Positions 32,351 through 41,690 of a stretch of 64,000 bases of DNA are shown piece by piece. Source of the stretch: Roseateles subflavus. Lineage in GTDB: Bacteria; Pseudomonadota; Gammaproteobacteria; Burkholderiales; Burkholderiaceae_C. The DNA is taken from positions 248,001-312,000 of the forward strand of contig NZ_JASVDS010000004.1 in assembly GCF_030285365.1 (NCBI RefSeq), in the 5' to 3' direction. Numbering within the stretch: the first letter of the stretch is position 1; each line of letters starts with the position of its first letter. The position numbers and the translations under genes were made by a program. The notes beneath the pieces are model-generated. The model ran no database searches, was not told where the DNA came from, and saw nothing but the letters and a program-made list of their open reading frames with translations.

Positions 32351-34642
32351 ATGAAGCAAGCAGTTTGGATGCATCCCCTGGCCTCGGCGCTGGCCGCGCT
32401 GGCCTTGTGCGGTGCTGACGCCGCCGTGGCCGATCCCGTCACGCAGACCTTCGTTCCCGGCCGCATGCCGGCCGAGCGCCAGACCATGCGTGCCTACTTC
32501 GACGACGTCCGCAAGGCCCGCGCCATCGCGCATGGCCGCTTCGAGACGCTGGCCTCGCCCTACGAGCTGGGCTACGTGATCGTGCAGGTGAATGCCGACG
32601 AGGCGCGCGAGCTGCGCGCCCTGGGCTTTCGCCTGGAGGCCGATCCGCACTGGCTCACCCAGCAGCGCGAGCAGGCGCTGATGGAATCGGGCGAGCGGCG
32701 CCGGCATGCGCTGGCGGCCGGACAGCGGCAGCTGCTGGCGGGCATCCCGAACTACAGCTGCTATCCGACCGTCGAGGAGGTCTTCACCGAGGCGCAGGGC
32801 ATGGCGGCCTCCAAGCCGACGCTGGCGAGCTGGATCGACATCGGCGACTCCTGGGAGAAGAGCCGCGGCGCCAGCGGCTATGACCTGCGCGTGCTCAAGC
32901 TCACCAACAGCGCCATCGGCGGCAGCAAGCCCAAGCTCTTCGTGAATGCCGGCATCCATGCGCGCGAGTACGCCACCACGCCCCTGGTGCTGGAGTTCGC
33001 CCGCCGCCTGCTCAATGGCTACGGCGTTGACGCGGATGCGACCTGGATCCTCGATCACCACGAGATCCACCTGCTGCTGGCGACCAACCCCGATGGCCGC
33101 AAGAAGGCTGAGACGGGCCTGCTGTGGCGCAAGAACACGAACACGGCCTACTGCGGCGCCACCAGCAACAACCGCGGCGCGGACCTGAACCGCAACTTCA
33201 GCTTCGACTGGAACAGCACCAACGGCCGCGGTTCCAGCGGCAACGCCTGCGATGAGACCTACCGCGGCCCCAGCGCGGCCTCGGAGCCCGAGACCCGTGC
33301 CGTCGAGGCCTACATCCGCTCGCTGTGGCCGGACCGTCGCGGTCCCAACCGCACGGACCCCGCGCCGCTGGACACGAGCGGCATCCACCTCGACATCCAC
33401 AGCCACGGCCGCCTGCTGCTGTGGCCCTGGGGCACGAACGGCGCCGTGGCGGGCAATGACACGCAGCTGGCCACCCTGGGCCGCAAGTTCGCCTACTGGA
33501 ACGGCCACACGCCGCAGCGCTCGCTGGACCTCTACGAGACGGACGGCACGAGCGACGACCCGAGCTACGGCGAGCTGGGCGTGGCGGCCTTCACGTTCGA
33601 GCTGGGCACGGCCTTCTTCGAGCAGTGCAGCTACTACAACAACACGCTGCTGCCGGGGAACATGCCGGCGCTGATCTATGCGGCCAAGGTGGTGCGCACG
33701 CCCTACCAGACGCCGGCAGGGCCGGACGTCACGCAGCTGGCGCTCTCGGCCAGCCGGGTCACGGCCGGCACGCCCGTGACGCTGGACGCTCGCGTGGACG
33801 ACACCCGCTACAACCAGAGCAACGGCACCGAGCCCACCCAGGCCATCGCGGCGGCGGAGGCCTATCTCGACGTGCCGCCGTGGCTGGCCGGCGCGCGTGC
33901 GGTGCCGCTGGCGGCCGTCGATGGCGGCTTCAACAGCAGCGCCGAGGCCGTGCGAGGGGCGCTCGACACCACGGGCCTGGCCACCGGCCGGCACCTGGTC
34001 TACGTGCGGGGCAAGGACGCCGCGGGCAACTGGGGCGCGTTCAGTGCCGTCTTCCTCGACATCGGCAGTGGCGGGGGAGGGCAGCCGCCGCAGGCCGCGT
34101 TCACCACCAGCGTGAACGGCCTGGCGGTGCAGTTCACCGACGCGAGCACCGATGACGGCAGCATCGCCACGCGCGCCTGGAACTTCGGCGACGGCAGCAG
34201 CGGCAGCGGGGCTTCCGCCAGTCACAGCTATGCGGCGGCCGGCAGCTACACCGTGCAACTGACCGTGACGGACAACGAGGGCCTCAGTGCCAGCACCAGC
34301 CAGCTCGTGCAGCTCAGTGACGACGGCGTGCCCGTGCTGGCCAAGGGTCAGGTCGTGACCGGGCTGGCCGGCGCCACCGGCAGCTGGCGCTACTGGAAGG
34401 TCGCGGTGCCGGCGGGCACCACCACCTTGACCGTGGCGACCAGCGGCGGCAGCGGCGACCTGGACCTCTTCACGCGCAGCGGCGCCAAGCCCACGAGCAG
34501 CACCTACAGCTGCCGCAAGCAGGGCTCGACGAATGCCGAGACCTGCACGCTGAGCAACCCGCCCTCCGGCTGGCTGTACATCGGGGTCTACGGCTACCGC
34601 AGCTACAGCGGCGCGCAGATCAAGCTCAGCTACACGCCCTGA
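32351..34642 (+). CDS. Secreted M14-family zinc carboxypeptidase with PKD and pre-peptidase C-terminal domains
   Basis: A 763-residue exported protein. After a signal peptide (about residues 1-27) and a prosegment, the M14 metallopeptidase domain has the zinc ligands His203/Glu206 (HAREYATTPL), the third ligand in HLDIHSHGR and the catalytic Glu in FTFELG. A PKD domain (about 578-655, FTDASTDDGSIATRAWNFGDG) and a C-terminal PPC-type beta domain (LTVATSGGSGDLDLFTRSG) follow. These accessory domains are typical of extracellular peptidases. It cleaves C-terminal residues from peptides. Length is well above cytosolic members because of the added domains. Confidence 0.92.
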   Translation: MKQAVWMHPLASALAALALCGADAAVADPVTQTFVPGRMPAERQTMRAYFDDVRKARAIAHGRFETLASPYELGYVIVQVNADEARELRALGFRLEADPHWLTQQREQALMESGERRRHALAAGQRQLLAGIPNYSCYPTVEEVFTEAQGMAASKPTLASWIDIGDSWEKSRGASGYDLRVLKLTNSAIGGSKPKLFVNAGIHAREYATTPLVLEFARRLLNGYGVDADATWILDHHEIHLLLATNPDGRKKAETGLLWRKNTNTAYCGATSNNRGADLNRNFSFDWNSTNGRGSSGNACDETYRGPSAASEPETRAVEAYIRSLWPDRRGPNRTDPAPLDTSGIHLDIHSHGRLLLWPWGTNGAVAGNDTQLATLGRKFAYWNGHTPQRSLDLYETDGTSDDPSYGELGVAAFTFELGTAFFEQCSYYNNTLLPGNMPALIYAAKVVRTPYQTPAGPDVTQLALSASRVTAGTPVTLDARVDDTRYNQSNGTEPTQAIAAAEAYLDVPPWLAGARAVPLAAVDGGFNSSAEAVRGALDTTGLATGRHLVYVRGKDAAGNWGAFSAVFLDIGSGGGGQPPQAAFTTSVNGLAVQFTDASTDDGSIATRAWNFGDGSSGSGASASHSYAAAGSYTVQLTVTDNEGLSASTSQLVQLSDDGVPVLAKGQVVTGLAGATGSWRYWKVAVPAGTTTLTVATSGGSGDLDLFTRSGAKPTSSTYSCRKQGSTNAETCTLSNPPSGWLYIGVYGYRSYSGAQIKLSYTP

Positions 34643-34647
34643 GCCCT

Positions 34648-34676
34648 TTCGCGGGGACCGTCCGCACCCCCGCGAA
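34648..34676 (+). terminator. Hairpin terminator after the carboxypeptidase gene
   Basis: TTCGCGGGG (34648-34656) and CCCCGCGAA (34668-34676) form a nine-bp stem with an 11-base loop directly after the stop codon. Confidence 0.6.
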
Positions 34677-34751
34677 CTTGTTGCACAATCGCGCCCCCGC
34701 CGCGCCGCCCGGCGCGGCGGAGGTGTGTTGTCATCGAGCAGGAGTGAGTGT

Positions 34752-35174
34752 TTGTCCCGGAGCAGTAAAGAGCGCGCGGTGAGCCGTGCGGCCGAATTTT
34801 TCGTGATGAGCCAGCTGATGCGTCAGGGCCACCAGGTGGTGCCGACGCTGGGTGGCATGGGCGGCGTGGAGCTGCTGGTCAAGACGCCCGCCGGACGGCA
34901 GCTGGAGGTCGTGGTGCGGGGCGTGCCCGACAACGGCCGCTGGCTGGTCAACGAGGAGCCGGAGGGCGAGCTCGACCAGCGCTTCTACGTGCTGCTGAAC
35001 TACAAGCGCTTCGAGGAGCCGCGGGCCTATCCCATGGTCTTCGTGATGCCCGCGGCGCGCGCGGAAGGCATGAAGACGGAACGCGGCCGCGGCAAGGCCA
35101 TCGTCTTCGGCAACAAGAAACAGTGCCCGCCGGACCTCGATCGCTGGGCGGAGGCCTGGGCTGTCATACAGTAG
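34752..35174 (+). CDS. Unknown protein with a restriction-endonuclease-like core
   Basis: A 140-residue protein from a TTG start with AGGAG seven bases upstream; a GTG at 34725 would add nine residues. The segment RAAEFFVMSQLMRQGHQVV, then GGVELLVKT and RQLEVVVRG, follows the pattern helix, D/E-x-hydrophobic strand, E-x-x-K strand of PD-(D/E)xK-like proteins, but the lysine of the usual E-x-K is not present, so the site may be inactive. It precedes a lipoprotein gene by four bases. Function unknown. Confidence 0.6.
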   Translation: MSRSSKERAVSRAAEFFVMSQLMRQGHQVVPTLGGMGGVELLVKTPAGRQLEVVVRGVPDNGRWLVNEEPEGELDQRFYVLLNYKRFEEPRAYPMVFVMPAARAEGMKTERGRGKAIVFGNKKQCPPDLDRWAEAWAVIQ

Positions 35175-35178
35175 GGCC

Positions 35179-35745
35179 ATGACCCAACCCCTTAGCCCCA
35201 AGACTTCGCGGCCGTGGCTGGCCTCCCTCGTGCTGCTGGCCGGCCTGTCGGCCTGCGCGGTGCAGACCGTCCACACCCCGGGCCAGAAGGCCGACACGGG
35301 CGACCGTCTGGCCGAGGCGGCCACCTCGCCGCTGAACGATCTGAACCTGGTCCGCGCCAAGATTCCGGACGCGTTGCTGGCCTCACGCCAGGCGCCCTAT
35401 GCGCGCCCGGCGGACTGCCCGGCGCTGATGCAGCAGCTGGCGGGCCTCAACGAGGTGCTGGGTCAGGACCTGGACAGCCCCCGCGCCGCCGGTGAGCCGG
35501 ACTGGTTCGGCAAGGCCGGTGATGCCTTCGGCGACGCCGCCGTCAGCGGCCTGCGGGGGGCCACCGAGGGGCTGCTGCCCTTCCGGGGCTGGATCCGCAA
35601 GCTGAGCGGCGCCGAGCGCTACAACCGCGAGGTGACCTCGGCGATCGCAGCGGGCCTGGCCCGTCGCGCCTATCTGCGCGGCCTCGGGCAAGGCCTGAAG
35701 TGCGAGCTGCCGGCACCGCTGCCGGCCCCCGCGGCTTCACGCTGA
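35179..35745 (+). CDS. Putative lipoprotein of unknown function
   Basis: A 188-residue protein with a type II signal peptide: LVLLAGLSAC puts the lipidated Cys at residue 26. The mature part is helical with DCPALMQQLAGLNEVLGQDLD and GWIRKLSGAERYNREVTSAIAAGLARRAYLRGLGQGLKC; a pair of Cys residues flanks the domain. Similar small lipoproteins are common in Burkholderiales, but I know no function. It directly follows the preceding gene, probably in one operon. Confidence 0.75.
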   Translation: MTQPLSPKTSRPWLASLVLLAGLSACAVQTVHTPGQKADTGDRLAEAATSPLNDLNLVRAKIPDALLASRQAPYARPADCPALMQQLAGLNEVLGQDLDSPRAAGEPDWFGKAGDAFGDAAVSGLRGATEGLLPFRGWIRKLSGAERYNREVTSAIAAGLARRAYLRGLGQGLKCELPAPLPAPAASR

Positions 35746-35871
35746 GGGCACTCCGCCCCGGCGTTCGCGGCGCTGCGGCGAGCGGGCGTCAATGCTGCAA
35801 GGCCGGCGTCGTGCCGCACGTCCGTCGCATCAGCGAGGAGTGCCTCGGGGCCCGGCGCGCCACCCTGCCGC

Positions 35872-36402
35872 TCACTCGCAAGCCCGCACGTCGCGCAGCT
35901 CCACCCGGACCTCCTTGACCGGGCAGGCGGGCTTGGGGTCGACGGTGTAGGTGTCGCCCATGAAGCAGTCGGTGGAGACGCCGATGAAGTTCTTGCCCAC
36001 GCCCGGGCTGCCGACCACCTGGCCGGGGCACAGCGCCTCGTCGTGGATGTCCACGCAGCTCACCTGTTCGGGCTTGATGCGCGGCCGGGTGGCGACCACG
36101 TCGTACTTGCCTTCGCCATCTGGGCAGGTGCGCGCCCTCAAGGTGATGCCCCGGCGCAGCTGCTGCAGGTCGTCGTTGCGGGCCTGGGTCTCCTCGGCCT
36201 CGGCGCGCGCCTTGGCCAGGCGCGCCGGGCCGCGTCCGCCTGACGCCGGGCCACATCGGCGTGACGGCCGACGCCGCCCTCGCAGGGCCCTGCGGCCCGG
36301 GACCGTGGCAGGGTGGTGACAGGGGGCTGGCAGGGCGGTAACAGGGCAGGGCGGGGACCCGCCGTCCGTCACCGGCGTGCGGTCCCTGCATGGCGCCGGC
36401 AA
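35872..36402 (-). CDS. Cys-containing protein of unknown function, N-terminus probably frameshifted
   Basis: The part from about 36225 to 35872 looks genuinely coding: RLAKARAEAEETQARNDDL (coiled coil) followed by a Cys-rich domain with conserved-looking pairs (ARTCPDGEG, SCVDIHDEALCPG, STDCFMGD, PACPV). Upstream of 36226 this frame becomes low-complexity, while a neighbouring frame reads GRHADVARRQADAARR, a natural continuation of the coiled coil. A one-base loss in the GCGCGC run at 36220-36226 would explain this. The true start and any signal peptide cannot be placed. Either a pseudogene or a sequencing error. Confidence 0.45.
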   Translation of the reverse strand: MPAPCRDRTPVTDGGSPPCPVTALPAPCHHPATVPGRRALRGRRRPSRRCGPASGGRGPARLAKARAEAEETQARNDDLQQLRRGITLRARTCPDGEGKYDVVATRPRIKPEQVSCVDIHDEALCPGQVVGSPGVGKNFIGVSTDCFMGDTYTVDPKPACPVKEVRVELRDVRACE

Positions 36403-36582
36403 GGGGTCGCGGAACTGTCACCCCGCCTTCACGAGCGCTGCCTACAGTGGCGCCGCGAACGACGTCCGAGCCTCACTTCACCCTGCCATTGAGGAGACTT
36501 CCATGTCCCGATCCACGCCCGTCGCGGCTCTGCTCGCGACCCAGGCGCGCTGCCGCCTGAGCCACCGCCGGGGAGCCGCACG

Positions 36583-38739
36583 ATGAGCCGCCGCGACTTC
36601 CTCCGCGCCAGCGCCGTCCTGGCCAGCTTTCCGCCCGCCATTGCCAGAGCCCTGGCCATCCCCGCCAACCAACGCACGCGCAGCCTGCAGGACGTCGAGC
36701 ACATCGTCGTGCTGACGCAGGAGAACCGCAGCTTCGACCATTACTTCGGGACGCTGGCCGGCGTTCGCGGCTTTGGTGACCCGTTCCCGGCCCCCGTCAA
36801 GGATCGCCCGGGCCTCTTCACCCGCAAGAGCGTGTTCGTGCAGCCCACCCAGGGCGGCAACCCGGTGCCGGGGCGGCCGGACTGGGGCCAGCGCCGGGCG
36901 ATCGCACCGTTCCCGCTGAACACGACCCAGGACTTCGCGCTGATGCGCGTCGCGGGCACCCCGCACGCCTGGCTGGATGCCCAGCTCGCCTGGGACCACG
37001 GCCGCATGAACGACTGGTGCAATGCCAAGCAGAACCACGCGCTGGGCTACTTCAGCGAGTCCGACCTGCCGTTCCAGTTCGCGCTGGCGCGGGCGTTCAC
37101 GCTGTGCGACCACTACCACTGCGCCACCCAGACCGGCACCAACACCAACCGCCTGTTCCTGTGGACCGGCCACAACGATCCGCTGGGCGTTGCGGGCGGC
37201 CCGAGCACGGACAACAGCCGCGAGTGGTTCAACACCGACCGCAACACGGACTACCGCTGGACGACCTACCCCGAGCGCCTGCAGGCCGCGGGCATCTCCT
37301 GGCAGGTCTACCAGAACATGTCGGACAACTTCACCGACAACCCGCTGGCCGGCTTCCGGCCGTTCCGCGACGCCTGGTACGAACGCGCGGGCTACTCGCA
37401 GGCGCTGCGCGAGCGCGGCATCAGCACGCGCGACCTCGACCTGCTCAAGGCCGACGTGCTGGCCAACCGCCTTCCGCAAGTCAGCTGGATCGTCGCCACC
37501 GCCGAGGGCTCGGAGCACCCGGGGCCCTCGAGCCCCGCTTCGGGCGCCGACTACACGGCGCGCGTGCTGGACGCGCTGACGTCCAATCCGGAGGTGTGGA
37601 GCAAGACCGTCCTGTTCATCAACTTCGACGAGAACGACGGCTTCTTCGACCACGTGCCGCCGCCGGCCGTGCCGTCCTTCCTCAGCTACGACGCCGATCC
37701 CGCCAAGGCGCAGCTGGCCGGCGCGTCGACGGTCGACACCACGGGCGAGTATCACCATGTGCTCAACGGCGCCGATGCGCGCACCCATCACCGCCCCTAT
37801 GGCCTGGGCCCGCGCGTGCCGATGTACGTGGTCTCGCCCTGGACCAAGGGCGGCTGGGTCAACTCGCAGGTGGCCGATCACAGCTCGGTGCTGCGCTTCA
37901 TCGCCGCGCGCTTCGGCGTGCAGGAGCCGCTGATCAGCCCCTGGCGGCGCGCCGTCTGCGGCGACCTGCAGTCCTGCTTCGACTTCGCCAATCCCGACGA
38001 CCAGGGCTTCCTGCAGCTGCTGCCCGCCACGGCCGAGCGCCGCGCGCGCGCGCTGGCGCTGCCGGGCACCAAGGCGCCCGCCACGCCCACCACGCTCGCC
38101 GCGCCGGTGCAGCAGGCCGGTGTGCGCCCGGCACGCTCGCTGCCCTACGAGCTGCAGGTGCAGGCGCAGGTTCCGGCGGCTGGGGGTCAGGTCTTGCTCA
38201 CCTTCGAGAACGCCGGCGAGCAGGGCGCGGTGTTCCATGTCTATGACCGGCTCGCGCTGGACCAGATGCCGCGCCGCTACACCGTCGAGGCCGGCAAGCA
38301 GCTGCAGGGCCGCTGGACCACGACCGGGGCCTATGACCTCTGGGTGCTCGGCCCCAACGGCTTCCATCGCCACATCGCCGGCGATGCGCGGCGCCCGGGC
38401 GGCAGCGCCGCGCCCGAGCTCGTGCTGCGCAGTGCGCGCGCCAGCGGCGAGCTGCTGATCGATCTCGTCAACGAGGGCGGGGCGCCCTGCACGTTCGTGC
38501 TCCAGGCCAACAAATACCTGGCCGCCACGCCGCGTGAGATCACCGTCGTGGCGCGCAGCCGCACGAGCCTGCGCATCCCGCTGGCGGCCAGCCAGAACTG
38601 GTACGACTTCAGCCTGCGCGTGAAGGGGCTCGGCGGCTGGCTGCGCCGCTTCGCCGGCCATCTCGAGGACGGCAAGCCCTCCATCAGCGACCCGGCGCTG
38701 CAGGGTGCCGCCCGGCTCGATCAACCCACCACCGCGTGA
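36583..38739 (+). CDS. Phosphocholine-specific phospholipase C (Tat-exported)
   Basis: A 718-residue enzyme of the Pseudomonas PlcH/PlcN type. The N-terminus MSRRDFLRASAVLA is a twin-arginine signal. The catalytic domain begins with HIVVLTQENRSFDHYFGTL and contains GTNTNRLFLWTGHND and FINFDENDGFFDHV, all typical of phosphoesterase-family phospholipase C; two C-terminal domains of unknown function follow (from about residue 510). It would hydrolyse phosphatidylcholine outside the cytoplasm. It overlaps or abuts the PEP-CTERM gene, so the two are probably cotranscribed. Confidence 0.93.
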   Translation: MSRRDFLRASAVLASFPPAIARALAIPANQRTRSLQDVEHIVVLTQENRSFDHYFGTLAGVRGFGDPFPAPVKDRPGLFTRKSVFVQPTQGGNPVPGRPDWGQRRAIAPFPLNTTQDFALMRVAGTPHAWLDAQLAWDHGRMNDWCNAKQNHALGYFSESDLPFQFALARAFTLCDHYHCATQTGTNTNRLFLWTGHNDPLGVAGGPSTDNSREWFNTDRNTDYRWTTYPERLQAAGISWQVYQNMSDNFTDNPLAGFRPFRDAWYERAGYSQALRERGISTRDLDLLKADVLANRLPQVSWIVATAEGSEHPGPSSPASGADYTARVLDALTSNPEVWSKTVLFINFDENDGFFDHVPPPAVPSFLSYDADPAKAQLAGASTVDTTGEYHHVLNGADARTHHRPYGLGPRVPMYVVSPWTKGGWVNSQVADHSSVLRFIAARFGVQEPLISPWRRAVCGDLQSCFDFANPDDQGFLQLLPATAERRARALALPGTKAPATPTTLAAPVQQAGVRPARSLPYELQVQAQVPAAGGQVLLTFENAGEQGAVFHVYDRLALDQMPRRYTVEAGKQLQGRWTTTGAYDLWVLGPNGFHRHIAGDARRPGGSAAPELVLRSARASGELLIDLVNEGGAPCTFVLQANKYLAATPREITVVARSRTSLRIPLAASQNWYDFSLRVKGLGGWLRRFAGHLEDGKPSISDPALQGAARLDQPTTA

Positions 38740-38750
38740 ACGGAACCTCC

Positions 38751-39449
38751 ATGAGCAATTACAAGATCTCCACCCGGCAGTGGCTCGGCGCCGCCGTGCT
38801 GGCCCTGGCCGCCGCAGGTGCGCAGGCTGGCGTCGTCTACGGCAGCAACCTGATCGTCAACGGCGATGCCGAGAGCGACGTGGCCGCCAGCTGGTCCGCC
38901 TTCGACGGCTATGCCCGCCCGCAGGCGGTCGACTACGGGCCCAACTGGGTCCTCCCGACGCAGCCCGGCTCCGCGGACCGCGGCAAGCGCATGTTCGCCG
39001 GCGACGGCGCCCGTACCGCCGGCTACCAGCTGCTGGACCTGGCCGGCACCCTGACGCAGCCGCTGTCCTTCAAGCTCAGCGGCTGGCTCGGCGGCTGGGC
39101 CTCGCAGGGTGACAACGCGCTGCTGTACGTGTCCTTCCTCGACGACGGCGACGGCGAAATCGGCCACGCCGCCCTCGGCCCGGTGACACCGGGGGATCGC
39201 GGCAACGTGACCGGACTGCTGTACCGCGAGGTGAGCGACTGGCTGCCCGTCGGCACCCGCCGGCTGATGTTCTCGCTGTCGATGGAGCGGCTGGGCGGCG
39301 GGGACAACGACGGCTATGCGGACAACCTGGCCTTCGTGCTGGACGCCCCGTCGCCCTCGACGGTGCCGGAGCCGGCGGGCCTGAGCTGGCTCGCGCTGGG
39401 CGTGATGGCCTGGGCGTCCACGAGACGCCGTCGCGCCGCGGCGCCCTGA
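38751..39449 (+). CDS. PEP-CTERM sorting domain protein
   Basis: A 232-residue exported protein. It has a Sec signal peptide (WLGAAVLALAAAGAQA), a beta-rich domain beginning GSNLIVNGDAES, a DUF642/carbohydrate-binding-like pattern, and a C-terminal PEP-CTERM tail: VPEPAG, a hydrophobic helix, and the basic end STRRRRAAAP. Such tails are recognised by exosortase A; the exosortase-associated genes at 1.4-6.7 kb suggest the system is present. The Met at 38751 is used; a GTG at 38736 overlapping the phospholipase stop is an alternative. Function of the mature domain is unknown. Confidence 0.88.
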   Translation: MSNYKISTRQWLGAAVLALAAAGAQAGVVYGSNLIVNGDAESDVAASWSAFDGYARPQAVDYGPNWVLPTQPGSADRGKRMFAGDGARTAGYQLLDLAGTLTQPLSFKLSGWLGGWASQGDNALLYVSFLDDGDGEIGHAALGPVTPGDRGNVTGLLYREVSDWLPVGTRRLMFSLSMERLGGGDNDGYADNLAFVLDAPSPSTVPEPAGLSWLALGVMAWASTRRRRAAAP

Positions 39450-39462
39450 CGGCCTTCGGTGG

Positions 39463-39495
39463 CCGGTCGACGGCGGCACCGCCGCTGTCGACCGG
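39463..39495 (+). terminator. Large hairpin after the PEP-CTERM gene
   Basis: CCGGTCGACGGCGGC (39463-39477) and GCCGCTGTCGACCGG (39481-39495) form a 15-bp stem with one mismatch and a three-base loop. No U-run follows. Confidence 0.6.
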
Positions 39496-39848
39496 GACGT
39501 GCCTGCCCGTTCGGTCGGGCGCTTCATCGCCATGCCCCGCCGCCTTCGGACGCGCGGCCCGGGGCTGCATCTGGGGAGCGCTGCCCGGCGATTCCCCGGT
39601 TCGCTGCCGGCTTTCGAGCGCTTTTCCCGGTCGCGACACCGCCGGCGCGGGCCGCCGCGCTGGGACTCTGCGAAAATGCGGGCCCCGCCATGCCCGATGC
39701 GGACCCGGCCCTCACCGCCCGCGAGACGTCCTCGAGGCGGAAGGCCCCGGTTCTGTGCGGCGCCTGGAGCCCTCCCGTGGCGCGAGCGCATCGCGCCCCG
39801 CGGGCTCGCCCGTCCAGCAATCCGCCGCCGTCCGAAGAGTCCCGAACC
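39496..39848. other. Intergenic region before dusA
   Basis: No separate gene was recognised in these 353 bases. The dusA frame stays open back to about 39459, but the upstream translation is Arg/Pro/Ala-rich GC-driven sequence rather than protein-like. TGCGAAAAT near 39667 could be a -10 element. Confidence 0.35.
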
Positions 39849-40901
<1,053 letters not shown>

Positions 40902-40913
40902 GGCGGGTGCGGC

Positions 40914-41552
40914 ATGACGCAGGCGCAGCCGACCGACGAGCAGGGGGCCGGGCCGGGCAGTGGCCCGCCGCCGCTCCTGCAGTACCTGTGCTTTGACACG
41001 GCCATCGGGCTGTGCGGCCTGGCGTGGTCCTCGCAGGGGCTGGTCGGCTCGCAGCTGCCCGAGGCCACGCGTGGCGAGACGCGCGACCGCATGCGCCAGC
41101 GCTTCCCGGCTGCCGTCAAGGCCCGGGAGGGCGAGGCGGTGCCGGCCTTCGTCGAGGAGGCCATCGCCTGCGTGCGCGCCCTGGCCGCCGGGCAGCCAGC
41201 CCAGGTGGCGCACGTGGTGCTGGACGAGCGCGATCTGACCCCGTTCCAGCGGGCGCTCTTCACGCGGGCCAGACAGATCCCGCAGGGCCAGACGCGCAGC
41301 TACGGGGACCTCGCGGCCTTGCTGAAGATGCCCGGCGGCGCCCGGGCGGTGGGGCAGGCCATGGGGCTCAATCCCTTCGCGCCCATCGTGCCCTGCCACC
41401 GCGTGCTGCCCGCCGCCGGCTCCAAGGCCGGCCTCGGGGGCTTCTCGGCGCACGGCGGCGCGGTCACCAAGGCCCGGCTGCTGGCCCTGGAGGCCCGCGC
41501 GACCGGCCAGTGGGTGGGGCAGCAGAGCAGCCTGGATCTCGACCACTTCTGA
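40914..41552 (+). CDS. ogt: Methylated-DNA-protein-cysteine S-methyltransferase
   Basis: A 212-residue suicide DNA-repair protein that takes alkyl groups from O6-alkylguanine. The acceptor Cys161 is in PFAPIVPCHRVLPA; the DNA-binding RAL segment ARAVGQAMGLNPF and QGQTRSYGDLA are present. A leading N-terminal extension of about 20 residues is low-complexity. It follows dusA closely. Confidence 0.93.
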   Translation: MTQAQPTDEQGAGPGSGPPPLLQYLCFDTAIGLCGLAWSSQGLVGSQLPEATRGETRDRMRQRFPAAVKAREGEAVPAFVEEAIACVRALAAGQPAQVAHVVLDERDLTPFQRALFTRARQIPQGQTRSYGDLAALLKMPGGARAVGQAMGLNPFAPIVPCHRVLPAAGSKAGLGGFSAHGGAVTKARLLALEARATGQWVGQQSSLDLDHF

Positions 41553-41646
41553 GCCGTCAGGCCGCGGGCGCCCGGGGCAGGGCGCATCACGCGTGGTACG
41601 GACACATCGCCGGCGGGCCATCCTTGATCTGGATGAAGGTTTCGCA

Positions 41647-41670
41647 ATTGCGAATTGTTATCATTGCGCT
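41647..41670. promoter_or_regulatory. Fur-box-like site
   Basis: The sequence reads GCGAATTGTTATCATTGCGC (about 41650-41669); on the other strand the core is AATGATAACAATT, which fits the AATGATAAT-ATT pattern of Fur boxes with outer GCG arms. It lies just before the start codon at 41691, where it could overlap the promoter of the five-gene operon. Confidence 0.55.
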
Positions 41671-41690
41671 TGTTAATTCGAGCGCCCACC

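Noticed and set aside
36503-36585. A short plus-strand gene starting MSRSTPVAALLATQ before phospholipase C
   Set aside because: It is not in frame with the phospholipase and ends at about its start; it lacks a convincing ribosome site and any domain.
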